From an uncultured Holdemanella sp. (GTDB taxonomy: Bacteria; Bacillota_I; Bacilli_A; Erysipelotrichales; Erysipelotrichaceae), in contig CAAEDN010000083.1 of NCBI GenBank assembly GCA_900754615.1, positions 1 to 29,227 on the forward strand: a DNA stretch of 29,227 nt, read 5' to 3'. Position 1 is the first letter of the stretch. The number at the start of each line of letters is the position of its first letter. Below the pieces are notes generated by a model, which made no database searches, was not told the DNA's origin, and saw only the letters and a list, made by a program, of their open reading frames with translations. The position numbers and the translations under genes are program-made. Positions 23,039-29,227 of this stretch are shown here, piece by piece.

Positions 23039-23908
23039 ATGTTAGTATCTGCTACTGAAATGATCAACAAAGCTCACGAAGGGCACTATGCAATTGGTGC
23101 TTTCAACATCAATAACTTAGAATGGACAAAAGCTATCTTAGCTGCTGCTGAAGAAGCAAAATCACCAGTTATGTTAGGAGTATCTGAAGGTGCTGCTAAA
23201 TACATGTGTGGTTTCAAAACAGTTGCTGCTATGGTAAAAGAAATCCACGATGCAATGGGAATTACAGTTCCTGTAGCTTTACACTTGGACCACGGTTCAT
23301 ATGAAGGTGCTAAAGCTGCTATCGAAGCAGGATTTACTTCTGTAATGTTCGATGGTTCTCACTATGCATTTGAAGAAAACTTAGAAAAATCAAAAGAAAT
23401 GATCGCCTTAGCACACTCAAAAGGATTGTCAATTGAATGTGAAGTTGGTGGAATCGGTGGAGAAGAAGACGGTGTCGTATCTGCTGGTGAATTAGCTGAC
23501 CCTGAAGAATGTAAAACTATCGCTGAATTAGGCGTAGACTTCTTAGCAGCTGGTATCGGAAACATCCACGGTAAATATCCTGCAAATTGGGCTGGATTAA
23601 ACTTTGATCGTTTAGAAGAAATCCAAAACGCTACTAATGGTAAACCATTAGTATTACATGGTGGTTCAGGAATCCCTCGTGAACAAGTTCAAAAAGCTAT
23701 CACATTAGGTGTTTCTAAAGTTAACGTTAACACTGAATGCCAGTTAGTATTTGCTGAAGCAACTCGTAAATACATCGAAGCTGGAAAAGACCAAGAAGGA
23801 AAAGGATACGATCCTCGTAAATTATTAAAACCAGGTGCTGATGCAATTACTGCATTATGTAAAGAAATGATGGAAAACTTCTTTGGTTCTGCTGGAAAAG
23901 CTGAATAA
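23039..23908 (+). CDS. fba: Class II fructose-bisphosphate aldolase
   Basis: The enzyme splits fructose 1,6-bisphosphate in glycolysis using zinc. The 289-residue protein shows YAIGAFNINNLEW, VALHLDHGSYEGA (zinc His), FTSVMFDGSHY, CEVGGIGGEEDGV, GIGNIHGKYP, LHGGSGIP and GVSKVNVNTE. AAAGGAGG seven bases before ATG 23039 is a near-perfect binding site, and codon choice (many AAC, ATC, CAC) is unlike the neighbours and typical of highly expressed genes. It is followed by its own terminator; TTTTCA-17-TAGAAT ending at 23002 is a weak candidate promoter. Confidence 0.97.
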   Translation: MLVSATEMINKAHEGHYAIGAFNINNLEWTKAILAAAEEAKSPVMLGVSEGAAKYMCGFKTVAAMVKEIHDAMGITVPVALHLDHGSYEGAKAAIEAGFTSVMFDGSHYAFEENLEKSKEMIALAHSKGLSIECEVGGIGGEEDGVVSAGELADPEECKTIAELGVDFLAAGIGNIHGKYPANWAGLNFDRLEEIQNATNGKPLVLHGGSGIPREQVQKAITLGVSKVNVNTECQLVFAEATRKYIEAGKDQEGKGYDPRKLLKPGADAITALCKEMMENFFGSAGKAE

Positions 23909-23920
23909 TTAAAGTTTTTA

Positions 23921-23948
23921 TAAAAGCAGGCTTGATAGCCTGCTTTTT
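23921..23948 (+). terminator. fba terminator
   Basis: AAAGCAGGCT, loop TGAT, AGCCTGCTTT, then TT; a strong 10-bp stem. Confidence 0.93.
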
Positions 23949-23970
23949 GCATAATTTGGAGGGAAAATAT

Positions 23971-25824
23971 ATGAAGTCAGTTGAAATTAATGATTTATTG
24001 TCTTATCACTTTTATGGAAATTTGAAAATAAAAGATGGAGTTAAAGTCTTTGTGGATGGAGTAGCAGCTGAAAAAGACAATGCTTATGAATATACTTTAA
24101 AATGCGTAAAGGACGATAAAGTATATGATTTAACTTCTTTTGGAAAAGAAGCCGGCTATTATATTGAAAATGAAGATTCTATTCTATTCTGTGGAAATCG
24201 TAAAAATATTGAAAAATCAACATCTTTATATCGTTTGGCATTAAATGGTGGAGAAGCAAAAGAGATTGCTCGTTTTGATAAACCAGGAATGAATGTATTG
24301 GGCTATTTAAATGAAAACACTTTAGCCTTGTTAACTAAAGAAAAATTAGTTGAAGAAGAAAGTGATTATGAGGTATTTGATGAAATTCCTTTCTATATGA
24401 ATGGGCAGGGAATCACAAATAAACATCGTAGTCATTTATATACATACAATTTAGATACAAAAGAACTTGTTTGTATTACTGAAGGTACTTTTGATGTGTC
24501 AAACGCAAAGATTCATGATGGTGCTTTGTATTATACAGGTCAAAACTGGACTCGCAAACAATCTTTATATGAAAATCTATATAAATATGATGGTGCAGTA
24601 AGTACAGTTGTAGATGCTAAGGAAAGAAGTATTCAAAACTTTGATTTTGTGGATGATAAATTGGTTCTTATCGCAAGCACACATGAAAAATATGGCTTGA
24701 ATGAAAATCCAAGATTTTTTGATCAAGACTTTAATTTGATTGCCGATTGGCAAGAATGTGTTGGAAACAGTGTAGGCACAGATTGTGCTTTAGTTGCAGG
24801 AAATGCAACTTTAGTAAATGGAAACGCTTTGTATTTTGTTTCAACAATTTATGATCACAATAATATATATAAGTTAGAAAATGGAAAAACTGACTTAGTT
24901 TTTGAATGGCCAGGTACAATTCAGTCTTTCGCATTCGAAGATGAAACATTGTATTTTATTGGAGCTGATGTGGCAAGCCTTCAACAATTATATAAGGTGG
25001 TTGATGGAAAAGCTATTCAATTATCTGATTTTAATAAAATGGAAGATACATATGTAGCAGATCCTGTGGAAGTGAATTTTGGTGAAGATTTAACAGGATG
25101 GGTATTATTGCCAAAAGATTATGATGAAACTAAAAAATATCCAGCTATCTTGGATATTCATGGAGGACCTAAGACCGTATATGGAAGAGTGTTCTATCAT
25201 GAAATGCAAGTATGGGCTAGTAAAGGATATTTTGTCTTCTTCTGTAATATTCATGGATCAGATGGACGTGGAAACGAATTTATGGATATTCGTGGAAAAT
25301 ATGGAACAATTGATTATGATGAATTGATGCAGTTCACAGATAAAGTATTAGAAACATATCCACAAATTGATGCTAATAAAGTAGGTGTTACTGGCGGAAG
25401 TTATGGTGGATTTATGACAAACTGGATCATTGGTCACACAGATCGTTTTGCGTGTGCAGCCAGTCAAAGAAGTATCGCCAACTGGATTTCATTTAGTCAG
25501 ACTAGTGATATTGGACCATATTTTGCACAAGATCAGCAAGCAGCTACATATTATGACAATCAAGAAAAATTATGGTGGCATTCACCATTGAGATATGCAC
25601 GTAATGTTAAAACGCCAACTTTATTTATTCATTCAGATGAGGACTATCGTTGTCCACTTTGTGAAGGCTTACAGATGTTGAATGCATTATTAGACCAGAA
25701 TATTGAAGCACGTATGTGCCTGTTCCATGGAGAAAACCACGATTTATCACGTACTGGACTTCCTCAACATCGTTTGCGTCGTTTAAATGAAATCACAAAC
25801 TGGATGGAACAACATTTAAAATAA
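23971..25824 (+). CDS. S9 family (prolyl oligopeptidase-like) serine peptidase
   Basis: The 617-residue protein has a beta-propeller-like N-terminal half and an alpha/beta-hydrolase C-terminal half with TGGSYGGFMTNWIIG (nucleophile Ser477), HSDEDYRCP (Asp558) and FHGENHDLSRTG (His590). Its layout resembles acylaminoacyl peptidases (S9C), which release amino acids from short or N-blocked peptides. No signal peptide is seen, so it is cytoplasmic. GGAGGG precedes ATG 23971; the in-frame ATG at 23932 would lie in the fba terminator. No promoter is obvious, so some read-through from fba is possible. Confidence 0.93.
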   Translation: MKSVEINDLLSYHFYGNLKIKDGVKVFVDGVAAEKDNAYEYTLKCVKDDKVYDLTSFGKEAGYYIENEDSILFCGNRKNIEKSTSLYRLALNGGEAKEIARFDKPGMNVLGYLNENTLALLTKEKLVEEESDYEVFDEIPFYMNGQGITNKHRSHLYTYNLDTKELVCITEGTFDVSNAKIHDGALYYTGQNWTRKQSLYENLYKYDGAVSTVVDAKERSIQNFDFVDDKLVLIASTHEKYGLNENPRFFDQDFNLIADWQECVGNSVGTDCALVAGNATLVNGNALYFVSTIYDHNNIYKLENGKTDLVFEWPGTIQSFAFEDETLYFIGADVASLQQLYKVVDGKAIQLSDFNKMEDTYVADPVEVNFGEDLTGWVLLPKDYDETKKYPAILDIHGGPKTVYGRVFYHEMQVWASKGYFVFFCNIHGSDGRGNEFMDIRGKYGTIDYDELMQFTDKVLETYPQIDANKVGVTGGSYGGFMTNWIIGHTDRFACAASQRSIANWISFSQTSDIGPYFAQDQQAATYYDNQEKLWWHSPLRYARNVKTPTLFIHSDEDYRCPLCEGLQMLNALLDQNIEARMCLFHGENHDLSRTGLPQHRLRRLNEITNWMEQHLK

Positions 25825-25827
25825 GCA

Positions 25828-25858
25828 ATAAAGGCTCTTTTTAATGAGAGTCTTTTAT
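25828..25858 (+). terminator. Terminator of the S9 peptidase gene
   Basis: AAAGGCTCT and AGAGTCTTT pair over nine positions (one G-T) around TTTTAATG, followed by TATTTT. Confidence 0.85.
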
Positions 25859-25934
25859 TTTAAAAGATTTTTCTAGATTATCCGGATTGAATAAGATATA
25901 ATAGATAGGCATTACCTGAATGGGGGAAAAACGA

Positions 25935-27203
25935 ATGGAAAAAGTCATAAAAATTGAAGGCGGACATCATTTAAATGGAACAGTTCGTATTAGTGGTTCA
26001 AAAAATGCGACTGTGGCTTTAATTCCAGCATGCGTTTTAGGAAATGAGCCAGTTACAATTTATGGTGTTCCTAATATTTCAGATGTACAATCATTGATCG
26101 TTTTATTGAACGAACTTGGTGTTTATGTTGAAAAACGAGATGAAGAAACATTATATATAGATCCTACTCATATGGAAAACATTCCTATGGTATCTAAAGC
26201 TGTTTCAAAATTAAGAGCAAGCTACTATTTCATGGGTGCTTTACTTGGAAAGTTTGGACATGCTGAAATTAAAATGCCAGGTGGATGTTACTTGGGGCCT
26301 AGACCTATTGATTTACATTTAAAGGGTTTTGAAGCTTTAGGTGCAAATATTCAATACGAGAATGGATGCTATATATTAGATGCGAAAGAATTAAAAGGAA
26401 CAAATATTTTCTTAGATATTTCTAGTGTAGGAGCTACTATCAATATTATGATGGCAGCTGTTTATGCAAAAGGAAGAACGGTTATTGAAAATGCGGCACG
26501 TGAACCTGAAATTATCGATATTGCTACTTTATTAAATAAAATGGGTGCAAGAATTCATGGTATGGGAACAAGTACATTGGTAATTGATGGTGTTGATTAT
26601 TTGAAAGGCTGTATTCATGAAATTATTCCAGACCGTATCGAAGCGGCTACTTATGTAATTATGGCAGCTGCAATGGCAAATGATATGCGTATTGAAAATA
26701 TTATCCCACAACACTTAGAAGCGATTGTGATGAAACTTCAAGAAGTGGGAATCAATATGGAAGTAGGGTCTGATTTTATTCATGTATTTAAAACGGATAA
26801 GCCATTGAAACGTACAGAAATATTGACAAAGCCATATCCAGGCTTTGCGACAGACGTTCAGCAACCATTTACTGTATTGTTGACACAATGTGAAGGACAA
26901 TCTGTAGTAACGGAAACAATTTATACAGAACGCTTTAAACATTGTGCAGAATTAAATAAAATGGGTGCGGACATTGATGTACATACGCCAAGTGCATTTA
27001 TTAATGGAAAAACTAAGTTACATGGTTCGAAGGTTACGGCAACAGATCTTCGTTGTGGAGCTGGACTTGTAATTGCTGCTTTAATGGCAGATGGCATAAC
27101 AGAAATTCATGATATTTACCACATTGATCGCGGCTATGATAATTTAGATGGAAAATTAGCACATTTAGGAGCTAAAATGTGGCGTGAAGAGGTAGAAGAT
27201 TAA
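25935..27203 (+). CDS. murA: UDP-N-acetylglucosamine 1-carboxyvinyltransferase (MurA)
   Basis: MurA transfers enolpyruvate to UDP-GlcNAc, the first committed step of peptidoglycan synthesis. The 422-residue protein starts with IEGGHHLNGTVRISGSKNATVALIP, has the active-site Cys118 in MPGGCYLGPRPIDLHL (the residue attacked by fosfomycin), AAREPEIIDIATLLNKMGA, PDRIEAATYVIMAA, and ends with RGYDNLDGKLAHLGA. ATG 25935 is preceded by GGGGGA; the ATG at 25920 overlaps that site. A TATAAT at 25897-25902 is the likely -10 box. Firmicutes often carry two MurA paralogs; which one this is cannot be told from the window. Confidence 0.96.
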   Translation: MEKVIKIEGGHHLNGTVRISGSKNATVALIPACVLGNEPVTIYGVPNISDVQSLIVLLNELGVYVEKRDEETLYIDPTHMENIPMVSKAVSKLRASYYFMGALLGKFGHAEIKMPGGCYLGPRPIDLHLKGFEALGANIQYENGCYILDAKELKGTNIFLDISSVGATINIMMAAVYAKGRTVIENAAREPEIIDIATLLNKMGARIHGMGTSTLVIDGVDYLKGCIHEIIPDRIEAATYVIMAAAMANDMRIENIIPQHLEAIVMKLQEVGINMEVGSDFIHVFKTDKPLKRTEILTKPYPGFATDVQQPFTVLLTQCEGQSVVTETIYTERFKHCAELNKMGADIDVHTPSAFINGKTKLHGSKVTATDLRCGAGLVIAALMADGITEIHDIYHIDRGYDNLDGKLAHLGAKMWREEVED

Positions 27204-27231
27204 GATGTATGGTGACATACATCTTTTTTCT
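27204..27231 (+). terminator. murA terminator, overlapping the next promoter
   Basis: GATGTATG, loop GTGA, CATACATC, then TTTTTTC. The GTGACA formed by loop and stem is the -35 box of the MATE gene promoter and the T tract falls in its spacer. Confidence 0.88.
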
Positions 27232-27240
27232 TTGTATAAT
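27212..27240 (+). promoter_or_regulatory. Leaderless promoter of the MATE gene
   Basis: GTGACA (27212-27217), 17 bp, TATAAT (27235-27240), then six bases to ATG 27247. Confidence 0.75.
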
Positions 27241-27246
27241 CATTTT

Positions 27247-28614
27247 ATGAATATGATGGAAATAACGCGACAAATGCGCGAAAATCACAAAATAGAATTT
27301 AAAGATCAGTTAAAAATTGTCATTTTTTTATCTGTTCCCGCAATCTTGGAACAGCTTGTAGGAACGGCCATGAGCTATATTGACACGGCAATGGTTGGCT
27401 CACTTGGTTATAAGGCTACGGCAGCCATTGGAGTGGTAGCCAGTACAACATGGTTGTTTGGTGGAATATGTACAGCTGCTGTATTGGGCTTTTCAGTACA
27501 AGTTGCCCAATATTTAGGAGCAGGTAAAAATAAGTTAGCTAGACAAGTTGTTAGTCAATCTATTATTTTTAATATTCTTTTTGGTTTGTTTATGGCGTTA
27601 ATTGTGGTTGGAGCCAGTTTTTATTTGCCTACTCTATTAGGGGCAGACCCTTCAATCTGCAAAGATGCCACTTTATATTTGGCAATTGTAGGTGCTTTTA
27701 TCCCATTTAATATGATGGCAATGCTGCATTCTGGAATGCTAAGATGTTCAGGAAATGCCGTACTTCCGAGTCTTATGAATATTTCAATGTGCATATTTGA
27801 TGTTATCTTTAACTATTTCTTTATTTATATATTAAATCTAGGCGTTGCGGGAGCTGCATTAGGAACTGGGATGGCTCAAATGGTCGTAGGTTTTATCTTA
27901 ATGTATATTGTAGTGAAAAAAGAAAAATCCTTGCGACTTCTAGGTGATGAATCATGGAAGTTGAATAAGGATATTTTAAGAAATGTAGTCAATCTTTCTA
28001 TTCCGGCCGGTCTTGAAAGAGTCACGCTATCCCTAGCTCAAGTCGTAATGACAGGTGTTGTTTCAAGTATGGGTGCAATTAGTGTAGCTATCAATTATGT
28101 GGCTGTTTCTGCAGAAGGCTTATGTTATTTACCTGCTTATGGCATAGGTGGTGCTGCAACTACATTGGTTGGACAAAGTATTGGTGCGAATCGAAAAGAT
28201 ATGGCTAAACGGTTTGCATATTTAACAACCTTATTATCTTTTATTCTTGTAGTATTTATGAGTATTATCATGTTTGTGTTTGCACCATTCTTAGCTTCAA
28301 CATTAACCAATAGCCAAGAAGTTATTGATGGAGCTAGTGAATGTTTAAGAATTGTTTCATTCTCAGAACCTTTATTTGCAGTAAGTATTGTTGCAATGGG
28401 AGCCTTGCGTGGAGCAGGCGATAGTAAGCGACCATTTATACTGAATGCTTTGAGTATGTGGGGCATGCGTGTTCTGCCTATTATAATTTTTACTAAACAA
28501 TTTGGCGTCATTGGTGTATGGGCAACGATGACATTTGAACTGGTATTTAGGGGTATTATTTTCTTCATTCGCATGGTTCGAGGTAAATGGGTAGATCAAA
28601 ATTCAATTAAATAA
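27247..28614 (+). CDS. MATE family efflux transporter
   Basis: The 455-residue protein has about 12 membrane segments in two homologous halves and family motifs such as VPAILEQLVGTAMSYIDTAMVGSLG (first half), GMLRCSGNAVLPSLMNI, and the second-half counterpart MGALRGAGDSKRPFILNALSMWGMRV. MATE proteins export cationic drugs or metabolites with H+ or Na+. I choose ATG 27247 over the upstream 27205 because it sits at the predicted +1 and 27205 lies in the murA terminator. Substrate unknown. The gene ends seven bases before the putative IS end. Confidence 0.93.
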   Translation: MNMMEITRQMRENHKIEFKDQLKIVIFLSVPAILEQLVGTAMSYIDTAMVGSLGYKATAAIGVVASTTWLFGGICTAAVLGFSVQVAQYLGAGKNKLARQVVSQSIIFNILFGLFMALIVVGASFYLPTLLGADPSICKDATLYLAIVGAFIPFNMMAMLHSGMLRCSGNAVLPSLMNISMCIFDVIFNYFFIYILNLGVAGAALGTGMAQMVVGFILMYIVVKKEKSLRLLGDESWKLNKDILRNVVNLSIPAGLERVTLSLAQVVMTGVVSSMGAISVAINYVAVSAEGLCYLPAYGIGGAATTLVGQSIGANRKDMAKRFAYLTTLLSFILVVFMSIIMFVFAPFLASTLTNSQEVIDGASECLRIVSFSEPLFAVSIVAMGALRGAGDSKRPFILNALSMWGMRVLPIIIFTKQFGVIGVWATMTFELVFRGIIFFIRMVRGKWVDQNSIK

Positions 28615-28654
28615 AAAATTGGGGCTGTAACGGATAAAGAAGTTTCAGCTTAAT

Positions 28655-28706
28655 AAAAAAGGACCGAATATTCAAGATTTAAAAATCTGAATATCGGTCT
28701 TTTTTG
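28655..28706 (+). terminator. Imperfect long hairpin at the IS left end
   Basis: AAAAAAGGACCGAATATTCA and TGAATATCGGTCTTTTTT pair, with GATTT/AAATC extending the stem. The left arm carries three single-base bulges. With a T tract after it, it would stop transcription entering the transposase from outside. Confidence 0.7.
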
Positions 28707-28713
28707 GTATAAT

Positions 28714-29227
28714 ATGTTTGTGCCAAAATACCTAGTTAATTGTAATGCATATCAGCCATCATTTCAATTCCCTTTGTGTTTTTCTTACGAAGATGTCGTT
28801 GAAAAAGACGATATCTCAAGAACTGTGAAGGAAGTCGTAGAAGAGGTCAATATTTTTAAATATATCGATTTCTCACAGAATAACGCTCATGGATATGATG
28901 CAATCCAAATGTTTGAAGCAGTCATTCTTGCATTTGCGATAAACGGTTATGCTTCTCTTCGTGATTTAGAAAAATTATGTAAATATGACATTCGCTTTAA
29001 ATTCATTATGAACGGTTCAACACCTTCTCATATGGCTTTTGAAAGGTTTATCAAAGATAAGCTTACTATGCCCATCGAAGATATATTTGTTGATATCAAT
29101 AAATATATGGAAGCTCATGATGTCATAGATACAGAAGTATTATATATTGATGGAACCAAATTTGAGGCCAATGCCAATAAGATGACTTTTGTATGGATGA
29201 AAGCCACAAAGAAATTCAGAGAAAAGC
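28714..29227 (+). CDS. IS1182-family transposase, N-terminal part
   Basis: The open frame has at least 171 codons without a stop and leaves the window. It begins FVPKYLVNCNAYQPSFQFPL, continues with a DUF772-like region (MFEAVILAFAINGYASLRDLEKLCKYDIRFKFIMNGSTPSHMAFERFI) and reaches LYIDGTKFEANANKMTFVWMK, where the Asp in YIDGTK is the first DDE catalytic residue expected for this family. An extended -10 (TGG-TATAAT, 28705-28713) directly abuts ATG 28714. The +1 predicted from it is the in-frame GTG at 28720, so a leaderless GTG start is an alternative. Confidence 0.88.
   Translation, partial: MFVPKYLVNCNAYQPSFQFPLCFSYEDVVEKDDISRTVKEVVEEVNIFKYIDFSQNNAHGYDAIQMFEAVILAFAINGYASLRDLEKLCKYDIRFKFIMNGSTPSHMAFERFIKDKLTMPIEDIFVDINKYMEAHDVIDTEVLYIDGTKFEANANKMTFVWMKATKKFREK

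Larger units (their letters stand above)
28621..29227 (+). mobile_element. Left part of an IS1182-family insertion sequence (cut by window edge)
   Basis: GGGGCTGTAAC at 28621 looks like the start of a terminal inverted repeat, followed by a large imperfect hairpin and then a transposase of IS1182 type running off the window. The precise left end is inferred; the right end, and therefore the inverted repeat partner and target duplication, are not in the window. Confidence 0.7.

Noticed and set aside
28137..28574. Minus-strand 145-codon open frame
   Set aside because: It is antisense to the well-supported MATE gene, with no binding site or recognisable protein features.
28621..29227. The IS element as the mover of the PTS block
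   Set aside because: It lies about 18 kb from the block and no related ends are seen at the block borders.
1..29227. CRISPR array, rRNA genes or prophage
   Set aside because: No regularly spaced repeats, rRNA-like sequences or phage structural genes were seen.

Overview
The window is a stretch of an AT-rich (roughly one third G+C by eye) Firmicutes chromosome. The gene set (smpB-ssrA, mreCD, a DnaB/DnaI helicase loader pair, a T-box-controlled thrS, class II aldolase, proofreading-deficient PolA, PTS transport, an IS1182-type transposase) and the tmRNA tag ending in AFAA point to a gut-type low-GC anaerobe. Erysipelotrichia is my best guess, from general resemblance only.

Layout. (1) 1-2202: a leaderless capA-like gene overlaps smpB, followed by ssrA (tmRNA) with its promoter in the last codons of smpB. 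(2) 2259-10674: an accessory block bounded by two direct repeats of about 420 bp. Each repeat carries a NifX-like gene plus a downstream TTGACA-17-TATAAT promoter. Between them lie a PRD-type PTS regulator, an amidohydrolase-fold protein, two tandem cytoplasmic ceramidase-like proteins, a PTS EIIBC whose reading frame is broken at an A7 heptamer, and a PTS EIIA. The same 20-bp palindrome (TGAGTCT-N6-AGACTCA) stands before the enzyme operon and before the PTS genes, in the same position relative to a TGACA box. The block looks like one substrate-induced uptake and degradation regulon. (3) 10645-13003: thrS with a T-box leader (specifier ACU), then tRNA-Ser(GCU) and tRNA-Asp(GUC). (4) 13081-14674: a DUF1848 gene converging on a thioredoxin-like lipoprotein gene, then a minus-strand tRNA-His. 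(5) 14778-22960: radC, mreC-mreD, and a tightly overlapping replication/repair run polA-mutM-coaE-dnaB-dnaI. (6) 23039-28614: fba, an S9 peptidase, murA and a MATE exporter. (7) From about 28621: the left part of an IS1182-family element, cut by the window edge.

The most notable signals are the repeat-bounded PTS/ceramidase-like locus with its shared operator, the slippery-site frameshift inside EIIBC, and recurrent leaderless promoters: at least six genes have their ATG 5-6 nt after the -10 box and no ribosome binding site.
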